64,000 bases of DNA, from assembly GCA_020055645.1 (NCBI GenBank), contig CM034547.1, positions 4,216,001 through 4,280,000 on the forward strand, written 5' to 3'. The position numbers were made by a program, and so were the translations under genes. Numbering within the stretch: position 1 is the stretch's first letter; every line of letters starts with the position of its first letter. This document shows, piece by piece, positions 30,001 to 43,710 of the stretch. Origin of the DNA: Tomocerus qinae (taxonomy: Eukaryota; Arthropoda; Collembola; Entomobryomorpha; Tomoceridae). The notes beneath the pieces are model-generated. The model made no database searches, had not been told where the DNA came from, and saw nothing but the letters and a program-made list of their open reading frames with translations.

Positions 30001-33000
30001 ACGTAAATATGCATGTTCCTGGCTCTGCTATACTTTTAACTCCTACTCAGAAGTACATATCAATTTTTTCTCTTTTTCACCATTTAGTAGAGAGCAAGAG
30101 TAGCCAGTGGCCTATTATTCTTCATAAATTAATGACAGTCGCTGTAGTAGGAATTATAAATAAATCCAGCGTAGACGCTGAAATTAAACGAGAGCCAGTT
30201 TTGTCCATAATATATTCATCATAACATTTCCACAATTTACTTTATCCTGCGTAGGTATACTATTCACTGGGGATATCCTATTATTCTTGTACATTTTTAT
30301 TTGAAGATGCTCCCCTTGTGACTGGAGTGACTCTAACTCACGTACTAAACGACTAACTCAAATATCACGTTATGAATTGCTGGGGCATCACATTGCATTG
30401 AATTTATTGATACAAGATCCTATGCTCAAACTGACAGTATAGTTGTGTTGATTAACAACAAGCTGGAATAACACTTGCACTGGGGCCTAAGTAGTTGCGT
30501 GTGTGTATGTGTATTTATGTATTGTGCGAGTAAATGAAGAGGATATACCTACTTAGAGAGATAAAGAGTGTAGTAATGAATGGATGAGTCTGAGACAGAG
30601 AATGGTGGACTATTAACAGATGGATTTGGGGAGAGTAGAAAAGTGTGACCCCATGTGGGGCAGAGGTCCATTGTGAGTAAGCAGGGTCTGAGGGTCTCTC
30701 GGCGGGTGGCTTGGTGTAGCTAACACCTCCGACAGAGAACAGCCAAGTCAGTTTGTAGAGATCCCACATATTATCCCTGCCTATGCACCTTAGACTCTCT
30801 CTTCACCTTTTTAATAATGCTAAACAGAACAATGTCCAAATGTTACTATTTATCTGTCTGACATTACCCGAGTGAGTCAGAATTATTTTCTTCTCCCTCC
30901 CTAAAATTATAATGGAAATCAGAACATATTATGTGCATACTTATTGTTACTTATTGTCTATACATGGATTCACTTTGGGTCAAATGCGTACTGCAATTGC
31001 GTATTGTTATCATACAAAATATTCTGAATGTATATGAAATCTCTGTAATTTAATACCAAGTGAGTTTCAGACATTTTAATGCGTTCAGCTGGAGAGGGGC
31101 AATGGAAGTACGTGTATAAAATACTGCTACACACTGCGTACTTGAACTCAGCATACGTAGGTACCACATTTACAAATAGCAATAGTTTGTAACCAACTGT
31201 AAAATATAGAAACAAGGCACGCATTGAACATGTCACGCTTGTTCTCAGCTACATACGGAGGAATACGTTTCCAGTGTAAATACTTTATTGCTTATTGCTT
31301 TCCCTAAGGAATCTAATATTCTCCAGGTTTCCTCACTGATAATCTTATATGTGCAAGAGTGACTGCCGTCGAGATTTCGATTTTAAATTAGTTTTCCTAT
31401 CTACCAAATAAAAATACTAGTCTACCTACTCAATCTCAATCAAAAGAGTGCAGCGATACAGCACACGACGCCATAAAAATTTCAAATTGCTTTTGCACTC
31501 ATTCATTGTCACTTTGTCAGGTACTTGACGCAATTTTTATTATTGCCACGCGTTTTTACTGCATTGCAAAACTGCAGTTTCCCAAAATAAAATTTTTAAT
31601 CGACAAATGTTTACTTTTTATTGCTCAGCAAGCACTGTAGTCTCAAATGAAACTAAATACTCATTCTCATACTCTGTGTGTAGTAGAAAATGGAGTTTTA
31701 TATAGTTTACACATAACTCTTAAGTTTCAAAAATATTTCGTACAATTTGGTCAGTATCAGAAGAAGGAAAATGATTTGTCTGTGCGTAACACTTTGCAAG
31801 AATTATGATGCAAAAAGTGGCGGGTAGTTTCTGAGCAGATATTTCATATTTTACGACTGGACTTAAGTTAGAGAACTAAATGTTTCTCTCTTTGAGATGC
31901 ACGAGTGTTGGAAATGAAAATGTAGCAAGCATTTTAATAGTTAGTTATCCCATGGAAAACATGTGTAGAACCGTAGGAGGCTGTCCATGAAAAAAATTAT
32001 GTAGGAATTCCCTGGGTTAAAGAAGACGGAATAAATAGAGGAAGATGCAGACTAGGATCGGAAGATGATCCTAAGGATATATTTCAGTATCACTATACGC
32101 AGTGTGTGTATGCATAGTGTTTACATGTACTTGTGTACATTACATTTTGTGTATACACTCTTTGTGTGTGCACTTGGCCTGACTTCTCTTCCCTGGCTTA
32201 TTTTTCCATCTCCATTTCTCATGTGATGTGATACAACAAAATGTAACTAATCTTTTATGTGCATGATAATAGGGAATCTCATTCTGCCGCTCATTCCATT
32301 CTCCAGCCAGCTCTCCAAAAAATAATCTACGAGTCTATTAAACTACTACCTACCTACCCACATACATGCATTACACGCTATTTACATCTATAGTGATAGC
32401 CTCGTAAAATAGCAAAAGGCCGACAGACTCCAAGGAGGCTCTTTCAGTCGGAGAAAATAATCATTCTTTCTAATAATTCCATGCATCACATTATAAAAAC
32501 GAATTTAGTCGAGGAACCAACGTTGTTTTCAATTTCACAGTTGATTTTACATTATTTCCATCATGATCCTCCTCGTGAATTACAATACACACTACCCTAC
32601 CCTCCTAAATATTCCAGGTAATAATATTCACATCCATTTTGAAAAATGTAATACGAATCCTACCGTAAGATACAAAATCTCTACGCATATACCTATATAA
32701 CTTGCATTTATATTACTACTACTTAATCAACAGTGCTGAAAATCTCTTCCTCGTTTTTCCCATTTCAAGAAGACTGTTACTTTAAATGGGATACGTGTAG
32801 GCACAGAAAAAGTGCTAAGAGTAATTAGGAAATCGAACGAAGATCAGTTTGCTTGGCAAATTCAGCATAATGGATAGAAACAGAAATGTTAAGTGGTCTA
32901 TGTATAGAAAAGTTGGTATTAATTAAGAAATGTACGGAAGATGAGTTCAGTTAGGAATTCTGGCAAAATGATAGAAACAGACGCATTTAAGTGTGTCTGT

Positions 33001-33191
33001 TGGTTATTAGGGCCATAAAATATAAAATGCGAATCCCGTCAGATAATTTATATAAGTGGGGGAGATATGATGGGAAAAGAAAGTCACGTAGCCGAAGGAA
33101 AACCTCAATTATAATAAATTGGATTCACAATCGCCATTTCGTCTGAGCGTTGGTCCTACACACCTGGAATTAGTAAGTAAGTGAAACTAAC
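15006..33191. other. Gene-free DNA, probable giant intron
   Basis: No exon could be supported in these 18 kb on either strand. The open frames are short and lack family resemblance. A lone consensus TATA box (18,417) and a small hairpin (27,294-27,319) are the only local signals. A G-rich block lies at about 25,000-25,250. Upstream, at 33.2 kb, a minus-strand signal-peptide exon ends in a good splice donor, so this stretch is most simply read as part of its first intron. Confidence 0.45.
18417..18424 (+). promoter_or_regulatory. Possible TATA box, no gene identified
   Basis: A consensus TATAAAAG is followed about 30 bp downstream by GTCAACAC, which resembles a loose arthropod initiator. No convincing reading frame follows; the first downstream ATG runs only a few codons. 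It may be a chance match or belong to a non-coding transcript. Confidence 0.2.
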
Positions 33192-33261
33192 CTGTTCCGT
33201 AGTTCCAGAGAATCCAAATGGACGCGACGAACGCCAAGATTCGGACTCGCAGCTGCGGCAT
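33192..33261 (-). CDS. Putative first coding exon: signal peptide of secreted/surface protein
   Basis: On the minus strand an ATG preceded by AAAA opens a 70-nt exon. It encodes MPQLRVRILAFVASIWILW, then NYGT, and ends in phase 1 at CAG|GTTAGT. The peptide has a basic n-region (two Arg), a hydrophobic core of about 12 residues and a short polar tail, as in a secretory signal peptide. Phase-1 introns directly after a signal peptide are typical of arthropod Ig-domain, EGF-domain and other surface-protein genes. The rest of the gene would lie at lower coordinates, and no second exon was recognised in the window. The exon could be a chance combination of ATG, hydrophobic stretch and donor, so the family is left open. 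Confidence 0.4.
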
Positions 33262-36200
33262 TTTTCCTTTCTCCAGTTGCTTTCTCCTCTTTCTTGTTTC
33301 TTCCCGATTCGGCCCTCCTTCCTTGATGACTACACTCGACAAAAATGTATTGCTAATCTAACACTTATCTCTTTTTTCCGCGGGTGTAGCGCGGCTAATA
33401 AATCTAGTGCACTGCACTGACTCGCTAAATCAGTCGACTTTGCTGTCGAAATTAGTTCCTCCCTATAATTCTATTAGTACCTAAATGTGTAACTTCTTTT
33501 TGTAATTGAAACTACAAACTTTTAATTCAGAACAAAGTGATCAGTTCCAAAAAGGTCTACTTGCAGTATTTATTTCCAAAAATTGTCCTCGAAACTTATT
33601 TTAGTTGAGGATATTCTTTGATGCTTATCCGTCACAGTCGGTTCACAACTGCAGAAATTTTTGCTATTTACTTGCAATGTTTTAAGATGCGGAATAATGT
33701 ACTTGATTATAGTTCCCAAAATTATTTAGAGTATTGCACCCCTATGAGAATAGTCCAAACAAGACCCAAGGTTGAAGTAGTTAGTATCAAACTGATTACA
33801 ATCGTCTTGGGTTTATAGGAGTTGTAATAATACTTGTACGTTCTACTCAGTGAAATGAGTCAAGTTTAAAACTGCAATGGTGCGCAGTCCAGATCAAATA
33901 AGGATAGTAGAAGTTGTTTTCACAAGTGAGATTGCTGTACCTGCAATTTTGATTACTAAGAGTATATAGATCAGAATTTGAATTTTAAGTTGAATTTTTC
34001 TTGGATTTGTGGGAAAAGAGTAGTTTCAAAGTTTATCGTGTTTGCTATAACAAGGACATAGAGGAGTTAGTATAGTGGGCTGTAGAGTAGTACGTAAAGT
34101 GTTGCATGAGGCAAAATGAGAATTTCGGTGTGACTCGCTCTGGCCGTTGGTTTCACTGAACTAGAGTGAATATGAATTGCCAGTGTAGAATTTGAGTTAA
34201 TTTGCAAAATTTTGCAATGCAAAGCAGTGAAAGTTGAGTGTGAGAGTTGGGAGAAAGGCTGGTCTGGTAAATAGTGTATATGGAAGTCGTAACTAAAGTC
34301 GTTTGAGTGGATTCTCCAGAGAATATTTGATAGAGAAATGTTTGACTTTGCCAGGAAGTCTCTCGCTCTCTCCACAACAAATACGATTAGAGCAGATTCT
34401 AATATGGATACGTGTGAGTCCTAATGTCTACGTGCCTCAACACATATGCCTAGGAGTATATGACCACTTGAGCAGAGATGGGCGCAGAGAAAACTTTTTT
34501 TGTCCGACTCTGATCCAGATACAATTAGCAGAGTCAATTGTGAGACTTAATACGGTCTAGTAACTAGTTGAATCCTGTTTTTGGAATTAAGTATGTAGTG
34601 TGAGGAGTCACTTGCACCTGCACTCGCCACTCCTTCACTCACTAATTTAATGCACTCTCAGACGTCTCTTTCTACTGCGGACTCTCCTATGTGTACTTAC
34701 ACCAAATGGACTCCCATTAGACGTATCAGATTTTGTATCAAATCCTTGAGAGTTTCTCTAATGTAAGTAGCTGCTTAATGTTTCATGCAACTGACAGATT
34801 CAAAAGATCATTCTTCACTCGCATTTCTGCAACAGAGTCGTCACAGCTTAAAATTGCAATTGTACTCTAATGCCAAAATCCAACAGACTCATTCATTCAC
34901 TCACTCACTTAGCCACAGTCTCGAATTGCCCGCAACCAACACACTTCCTTCTCAACCGAGAATTGAATTATATCCACTGTACTGTGAAATGGTTCGTAAC
35001 TTACGTAATAATATTTCCTCCTTTTTTTCTCTCGTCTCACTATAGCACAACAGAAGCCTTTTACTCTTCAATCCTCCTAATTACGATCCTTCCTGGGAAT
35101 ATAAATACTTCTTTTACAGCATTTTTCAGCCCAACCAATCAGAATTGTGTTTTTGTTAATACCACTGTTGAATTTTTAAATGTACCTTTGGAAATCACTT
35201 TGAATAATCCTTATCCTAGTTGATGAGACTAGGACCAAGGAAAAGAAACTGTTGTTTAACCTTTAATAAACGACAATAGTAGAGAATAGTGAATTCGGTT
35301 ACACCTGTGTAGGTGTAAAGATGTTGAGGTTCCTATGCAGGATGAGGTGATGTTGCAGATGTATGCAATGAGATCCAGTTGAGAAGACGACGACGCTGGT
35401 TGAGATTGTAGTAGGTAGGAGTTGGGATGAGAAACAGCACGACCGTAGCGAACGACAGCAAAGGACTGACTGAGCCACTCTAAAGACTCCTCGCACATAA
35501 AAAGCATTCATGACATACGAACTCCCAATTGCCGACTCGACGTCTCTCTCTCTCTCCTGTACGCTACGCACTCACTCTCTCGCACTACTCTCCCTCTTAA
35601 TCTCCTATACCCATTTCCACATTCACCGACCGAATTTAAGTCTGTCTCACAACTGTAGTTTCACACACTCGTATGCATACACTACAAACACTCACATACT
35701 ACAGCTACACTTCTTCTCCTACCTCAGCATTCTCATCCTATACACTACACTAGTACATTATGCATTTTTGCCCGCTTTTTTTCTCATTACCCCTATTGCA
35801 CACCCACAAACGATACTGTAGAATGCACTTGGATGTATATTTGTATAGACATTTACTTCAGATAAGAGGAATACCAAAATATCCAATTTTATTGCTATTG
35901 ACACACTCACTAGGGCCATTCACCAAGTTTATGCACGTACTTTTCATTACGGATGTTTTATATGTAAGGAACTACCTCAGAAAAAACATATTTGAAAAGC
36001 TTTTTTATTTTACCTTTTTGAGAATCAGAGCAATTTCAAGTTACGCAAGAGTAGATGCTTAAGTTTTAAGTGCTAAATAAATTAGTTTATGACATTAAAG
36101 ATACTGTAAGGTATTTATAATAATGTTCAGTATTCGAGTTAAGAATATTTCCTTCTTGTTCAGTGTCAGTCCTTGTAAATGCAAACATATTCTATTGTGT

Positions 36201-38549
36201 GTGATTCAAGTCATTTTGATTCGAAGTAACGAATTTTGAAGGAAAATTTTTCAAAAACTATTAGCCTAAATAAATAAATAATTTCAATACTTAACCTGAA
36301 TTACATTCTCATGGTCCTTTGAAAGGAGACTTTTGTGTTGTAAAGTTGTAATATAAAGATTTAAAACACATAGAAGAAAGATTTTTAGACGCATAATCTA
36401 AAAAATGTTTGCAACATCATGAGTGCATGAACAACTTTTAGTTAATATCAGCGAGCGTCTTTCTCTAAGGGTTGTTATATAAGCGTCTCTCTCAATTAGT
36501 ACTACCGAGACAGCAATTTCAAGGCGTTTCTAAAGTTTTGTGGTAGAGATCAAAGCATATGAAGTCCTTTGAGGTTATCTTAACCAAAGTTTCAAAACTA
36601 ATTCAGAAAATAATTAATTAAGCATTAGAAATTAAGAGAATTAGATTGCTATTCTAACCAAGTGTATTGATACTCTTCACCCTACGTCGACATTCACTCT
36701 ACATAGAGTATTAAATGCTATTATAGGCCATACGTATTGTGTGAGTAGAAAACTGCAATTGGACCAGTTTGATAATTCTAAATTATCAATCTAGAGCAGG
36801 CGGTAGAAGAATGCAACTCTTGATCATCTCATTAGTATAATACTTTAATGACTTACTTTGAAGTGACTGCATTCAAATGAGATATTCAAACAAGTAATCC
36901 CTTGAAACAAAATACTTTAAATCGCATAAATTGTGTAAATTCCTGTGATTCAGTCTGATGAGAGCGCAGTACTCACTGACAGCTTGTAGGACTTGCTAAA
37001 GGTCAACTGAACAACCAAAGTCCACATTTGAAGTTTTAAGGTGTTCAATTGCACTAAAATGATGTCGACATTATATGAATAAATGATATACCCTTTCATC
37101 CTGATTTACCATTCATGATTGGATTACGCATCCATAAATATAGAGTTACATAACAAGTATGTTACATAAGTATGCATGTATTATGCAAAATCGGAATTGT
37201 GTATATAGACAGAATATTTAAAATTATGCAGTTGGTCAAAAAATAGATTTTGAAAAATGGGTTAGCTGTTAGAGATGAGAGGGGAGCGTGTTGAGGCATG
37301 GAGTCTGTTGCTTTTCAGAATTACTGATATTTTCCCTTAAACTTTGGTTCCCATTACGAGTCTCCGTTTAATACGAAAGCCAAATAAGTAGACTAGTAAA
37401 TAGAAGGGTTTCAAAGGAAGACGGAACACTCAGCTCGAGACGGAGTTCAGTACACAAAACTCATTTAGCATTTCATTTGATCAGTAAAGACAGACATACG
37501 GTTGCGTGAAACTATCATCATCTGATCCATATAGCATGATATTATTATCTCACACTTTTGGAAAGTTTAGAATTAATAGCCTTTTCGGTAAATGACGCTT
37601 TTCTTTGGTCCCAGAGTCAGGCCAACGAATACGAAGAACTAATATTTTCCGTTCTGGATTTCTTGTGGGCGGGCGGGCACAAGTCCCTACTTCCAAGTTT
37701 CCGGTCAAAGAGAAAACTCGTTTGATCTTTCACGAGAATATTCATAAGCACTTTCTCATTAAGTTCTTATTAAAATGTGATATGCTTCGACGGTCCCCGC
37801 AGAAGCGATCCTCAACTCCACACCCACAGTCTATTTGGACTAGCCACCTACGAATAAAATTTCAAAACTGACAGAGTCAAGAAATAGAGAGCATCTCCGA
37901 TATGTACATTTAGCGCTTTCCCCAATTACCATATAATTCCTTCTGCCTATATATACAGACATAACTCATCTTCAGTCCAAAATGCATTTCTCTGTATTTT
38001 CACGCAGAGCAGGACAAAAGTCATTGTCGATTAAATTCTCCACTTTTCTAAAAAGGATCTAGCCGAAACTCTTTCAACTCTCATTTTCCAGTTAAGCTCA
38101 TTTAGCAACCCTTTTCGTTTTATTCTTGCATCTGCCTTTTGCCCAGGCGAATAATTTACTACAGTCGCATACAATTAATTTATGCATCTTTCAAGAGATT
38201 AATGCATAAAATTGCATCGTCATAGTTCGGGCTTCCATAAATTGAACCCATCATCCAGAAATTCATATACCCAACCTTTCTCACAATGAAATTTGAATCA
38301 TACTAAAATAATGTAACGATATACCAACGGTGGTACTATTACACTCAACAGTGATTCATGTTGTTGGAAATAAACTACGAAAGGAAAATGAAAAGAGAAT
38401 ATTCCTGTTTGGATTTAAATGTCAAAAGGAATCGTTACATACTTAATTATTTTTTAATAACAGAATAACCTAAAATCTATATTATTTTGTAGTAGAACTG
38501 AATTTATTTTTAGAAATAAAATCCTTGGAGTTCATTACTTTGATAAAGA
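33262..38549. other. Gene-free DNA, possible promoter region of the 33.2-kb exon
   Basis: No coding exon is supported. It contains a CT dinucleotide run at 35,543-35,556 (GAGAG on the minus strand) within a CT-rich block to about 35,800. Such a sequence would suit GAGA-factor binding upstream of the minus-strand exon at 33.2 kb. Otherwise it is ordinary AT-rich sequence between that exon and the 3' end of the tetraspanin gene. Confidence 0.4.
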
Positions 38550-40612
38550 TCATTCTTCTCGAACTGTCTCAACGTGGAATGATCTAATTGATTGTGTGAA
38601 AGTGAAAGTAGCCATGGCAGAGGTTTCTGAAGAAACTTGGTCCGGGTTTCGTCTTGTAGGCTGATGGAGAGTGATGACAGTGGAAGCATCTTTTTCTTGT
38701 TGATTTGGTGGCTGGGATTTGCATGGATTGCGAAATGCTTTAAAAGGTAGGCAACATAAAGCAGTCAGCCGGGCTTTAATGTACATACGGAATTCTTTCA
38801 AAATATCTTGCCCAATCACTGTCCTAAATTGGCTTTCTAAGACCTTGGTGAGCAGATTGAGATTGATGGTGGTCAGTGTGTGGAAAATGAAAACGATTAT
38901 TGGATAGACGACCCAATCCCACCGCATAGCTTTCCATTCCACATGAACAGCATCCACACATCCCTGTAATCCCGAGTTACCAAAATAAATCTTTTAAAAT
39001 CTCATCAAATCAGAAATAAGTCTTCAGGGTTGGCAAAAAGCGTTTTTATTTAGATTTTTCTGATGCTCATTGGTTTTTAAGGTGACCAGAACACAAAAGT
39101 TATATTTTTTAAATATTGGACCAATTCTTTGATTCTAATTCTAAATAAACTTTTTGAATTTTACGCGTTCATGTGACATTAACCAGATATATTAGTCAAT
39201 TAACTCAATAAATCAGGGTTTTGAAAAAAATTACAAACGATACTTGTGAAAGAAAACTCTTAACACAACAATATCAGACAAGTCTTGCCCAAATTGAGAA
39301 GATAATTAACACGGAAGTTGTAATTAACACGGAAAAAAATTGTAATAAAAAACGAAAATAGTGAAACGAACTTCCAAATTAAGAAAGGGAGAAATCGCAT
39401 GGTAGCTTCTATTGTCTTCGGGTAAGTCATTCCAAACGCGAAGACGATTTTCGCACTTTTCAATGTGATAGTGGGAGCAACAGGATCTGGGAATTTGCTT
39501 CAAAGGAGATCGTAGCCAATCTTCCGGATCGTGTACTCCGCAGCATTTCAGCTATGCGTTCCAAAAGTGCACAAAAGGTATGTAGTTATATATAGACAGG
39601 ACAGAAAGTGTTGGAATCGAGGAAATTGAGTTTGTGAGGATCTGAGAGAGAGGCAGTTACCTCTTTTTGGATCAGATTCCAAATGAACCGGTAGTCCTTT
39701 CCCCAAATGTCAATGTAACTGAAATCGTCCATCAAGGCTAAGGAACTTGCCTCAAAAAGCCGGTGGTAAGCACCTGGGGTAGGTTCTGTCCGAATCCCCA
39801 TTGCGTACAATGCGGAAAGAAGATTCAACGCGCTAATCATCCATAAAGAATGGCAGAACTGGAATGGAGAAAGATGTAGCAATAAATCAACCAACTTCAT
39901 CTCCCTTGCAAATGAAAACATCTTCTATTTAAACTTAATCCAAATATAATTACATAATCCTACATTACTTATTCTGCCAACGATTTCCTCGACCATTGCA
40001 CCTCTATACCATATTATATTCTCCAAGAAAATGATTATAATTTTACAGATTGAAGATAAGATTTGTAAGTATTTGAACTTAAAATCATACTATAGTCAAG
40101 AAGAAGGGCCATTCACAGAAAATGATAAGGAATCCAATGGTTGCTGTCAGAATCCCGAGTATACAGGCCAGAAACATCAAGTGAGCGGGTGTCACAGGAA
40201 AAGTTCCCTCCAGATGCATGAAACCATATGACTTGTCTTGAAAAAAATGAAGATCATAAGCAATCCCCAGTCCAATTATTGACAACACCTGTCCAAATAT
40301 GAAACATTATTTTGCTGATTTTGATTACTATTATAATTACATGTAAAATGGTGGATAATATACCATAACAATTGTAACTAGAACAGTGTAAGCAAAAGGA
40401 GTGTTGAGTTCGTCTTCAGTCAGCGGCTGATTCCATTCTGCCGACTCCTCTGAAAAGACATCTTCTTCTTCCTTGGTTTGTTCATTGAGGATTTTGGATT
40501 GGGATTTTTTCTCTTTATCCTGCAATGTCAACTCGATTGCTGCATCCTGAAATGTTGGCTTACATATCTGTCCCCATTTACTCTTTCCAATGTATTCAGA
40601 CTTTTCAGGCAT
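38550..40612 (-). CDS. Tetraspanin family membrane protein
   Basis: Five exons: 40612-40364, 40288-40091, 39924-39661, 39551 to about 39372, and 38963-38550. They join in frame, all at phase 0, to about 434 aa. The protein has an unusually long hydrophilic N-terminus (about 70 aa, acidic) and then TM1 around residues 72-98. TM2 is around LMFLACILGILTATIGFLII, and TM3 is around residues 165-190. The large extracellular loop has the diagnostic CCG motif at 240-242, a downstream SCC pair and further single cysteines (EKC, GCVDA). TM4 includes WVVYPIIVFIFH, and a basic cysteine-containing tail of about 90 aa follows. CCG plus SCC and four membrane segments identify a tetraspanin, which organises partner proteins in membrane microdomains. 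The donor ending the CCG exon (GAA|GTTCGT) is weak, so that boundary is uncertain. The tails are longer than in most tetraspanins. I cannot name the orthologue. Confidence 0.82.
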
Positions 40613-43600
40613 CGAGCTTCAAACTCATTTCCAAACAAAATGTACAGGTTCGCAAATGAAGTCAGTTGTGACGTCTTTTCGGCTTGTTAAAATTGAGTTG
40701 TTTTTAAAAGGGATATACAAGGGACGCTGCTCTTACCGAAATATTTTACGAAATGGTTCGTTTTAATATTTCTATGTATTTTTGTTTATTATTCCCCGGT
40801 TACTATAGATTGGTATGGCTTACCTAAACCAAAATGATTATCTACCTCGATTCAGTTGGATTCGGTTCAACTTTTTAAAATAGCTGACCTTTTCCTTGCA
40901 ATTTTTTTCGTTGGAACTCCAAAAACTAGACATCTTAGTATTTGTTTGGCTGAAGGAATGGAAGTAATTTGGGATTTATGAGATCAACTTTGAACTTTGT
41001 TGTCACTTTTGAGGATGCGAGTTTCATTGGCATTTCATTTACTAATTGAGGGAGTTTAAGTAGCGGGAAAGATGACTTGTTTTTGATTGGGGAAGTGAGA
41101 AGAGGAAAGTGGTTGGAGTGGCTTTTCTTTTTCGGTGTCAGTATAAATAAAAGATGTGGAGGAAATGGTCAATCATATTTATTTTAATTAAATAAGCTGT
41201 CCAGGATGCCGTGTGATTGTAGGTGGAGAGATAACGAAGGAAGAGTGGATCCATGTAATGGTTGTTAGGCGGACTAATGGTCGAGTTTGAGAGGACCGTC
41301 GTTAGAGGAGCATTTATAGATAGTAGTAATAGCTACGAGCCTGAGTGAGTGGTCGGAGAGAGTTGAGTGTTTTAGTGCGAGGAGGGGAGGGAGGGAGGGG
41401 ACGGGGGAAGTGGTCGTGACATGGGGAATGTGTTTCTGTTGCGTCGCAGTGCCGAAGGAAGAATGGGATGGTTGGTTGGGTAATAATGATGCTGTGGGTC
41501 GATGGAAAAGCTCATCAGCCAGAAAAGCTATCGGGCAAGAAGAAGAAGAAAGAGCTAATGATGACATAGCTTGAGTGATTTAAGAGAGCCAATATCTTTT
41601 CATACTTATTCCTCTTTCTTACTTCACTTCTACTTTACTCACTCTGCCTGGCTACTACCCACCCGCTACTCCCGACCGAGGAAGAGACGATAGCCCATTA
41701 CAGAAAAGCTGCCTTGGCTTCCCTGACATTGTCGGAGCTCAACTTAACTCAAACTCACTCACCTACAAAACTACGGATGGCACAAAACTGACTAAGCCTT
41801 CGTTAGGAGAAACTAGAATCCCATTACTACCAACACACACCGTAAAATCCACAGTTTATTCCAAGGGACTCAATACCTCTGCCATCAGAATTTTCTGACT
41901 AACAGCCTTCTCTGGAAATTGCCCATCTTAACCCACCCCACTCCGAAATCTAAAGAAAAAACATTTCAATGAGATTTCATAAGGAATTCCTAGCTTCTTT
42001 AGAAATCGGAAAATCCTAGATGACTAATTGGACTAGACAGGTGCTGAACTGCATATTTGTCATATTTTATTTCTGTAAATAGTACAGAATATCCAATGAC
42101 CAATTTCAATAGATGAATCGTATAAGAATACTGCAATTAGATTCGGCAAATTATAGCGAATATTAGACTACGAGAAACGTGCTACAAATAAAGTAGTACA
42201 AGTTGTACTATAAAGGAGCTTCACTGTGTTTTAAGTCACGTTGCATGAAATTGGTATTTGTTGAGCAGAGAAAAGAACGGTCTTGTCGTTCTAGATCGAA
42301 TTGTGACTAGCGACCACCAATAATCGACGACATTAATTAGAAAGAGACAGAGAGAGGGGAGCAGGCTGTGAGTGATAGAGGGTCATATCGAGTAAAATCT
42401 TAGGATAGGAGATGTGAAGAGAGGAGATACACGGAGAGAGGTTGCATAGGTGGGTAATTTGGCCAAAAGGCAGATGAAGCTCGCAGGTAGAGATCCCCCG
42501 TGGCGGATGTGCAGCACAGTGAGTAAGGATAGCCCACCAGTTTGTGAAAGTTGCCAAAGAAAAGCCGCAGATATTCTTCTCACCGAGATTCATCTCTTGG
42601 TTCGTTCATTTGACTTGGTCGCTTGGTCGGGTGAAGCTGGAGCTTCTCCTTTCCATGAAATTCTGCCAACCAAACCAATACTTATGTTGCAAATGAACTT
42701 TCTTTGACTGCTTGAGTTCCATTTCCAACTCTAACTGGTTTTCTCATGTAATTCTTTCTGAAAAGGCTTCCAGCGTGACCTCCTTCTTTCCAGCTCAAAC
42801 TCCCGTCCACACTTTTCCATACACACAAGTACATCTTCCTATCTAGACTCAGTCTCAGGAATCGCTACAAATGATACTATTTACTTACCTTACCTATACA
42901 ACTACTACTGTTCTCTATCTTTATGTTCAAACACTCTACGCTACTTGCAGCTATTAGACTTGACTCCCTATAGTCACTTCTCCGAAAAGTAAATCGAACC
43001 GAACGTCTACTCAATCAGCAAGAGCTATCAGGATGTAGAATCGATTCTGATTTGTGATTCTCGACTTGAGTTCTACTACAATCCCCATCGACTACCACAG
43101 CCATTAGCAACGTTATGGAGTTGTGATGAAAGAATTGAGTAAGTGAACCTAATCGAGATCCGACTCGTTTGACTTTGTAACCTGCCTCATCTGCTATTTA
43201 TTGCACTTCTGAAATTGGAAAAAATGCAATCAAAATCCTAAGTACATACATATGAATACTTTACTTATCACCAATTCTAGTAGGTAACATTTAAATGTGT
43301 GACAACGAACAAGATAGATCGCTTAACTATTTAACATTAGCTTTGGTAAACTCCATTTTCTTCTTTCGCCATTACATTAACATGTCGCCTCCTCCCAAAA
43401 TCCTTCAGTAGAAATATACAGCAGCGATTAACAGAATCATCATACTTAATATTTAGGAAAACATAAAACATGTCCACAATAAGGCATCAATAAAAAATTT
43501 CACATTAAACATACCATTAAACAAATAATATATGGACGTTTACAGCAATTCTATACTTTGTTGATCATGAAATGTCATACAAAACATGAAATTTTAAATA

Positions 43601-43710
43601 GTAGCGTAGTAGCGTATTTGGTAGTAATTCATAATAATAGCTGGGTATTACACAAATAAATAAGTTATTAAATATTAAATTGGTAATTTAAAAGTTTAAT
43701 CGTTACGTCG
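40613..43710. other. Gene-free interval between tetraspanin and TrpRS
   Basis: No exon is supported. The block 41,040-41,420 is purine-rich on the plus strand, and 42,720-43,000 is pyrimidine-rich. A short region near 42,450-42,700 has open frames on both strands and a donor-like GTGAGTAAGG, but no recognisable product. The interval should contain the tetraspanin promoter (right of 40,612) and the TrpRS 3' UTR (left of 43,711). Confidence 0.5.

Noticed and set aside
30515-30769. Minus-strand frame starting MWDLYKLTWLFSVGG, resembling a short signal peptide
   Set aside because: The hydrophobic core is short, the downstream sequence is simple repeat and no good donor follows. Weaker than the 33.2-kb candidate.
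42333-42707. Overlapping open frames on both strands near 42.5 kb with donor-like GTGAGT/GTGAGA sites
   Set aside because: Neither strand gives a recognisable peptide, and the frames compete with one another. Not enough to call an exon.
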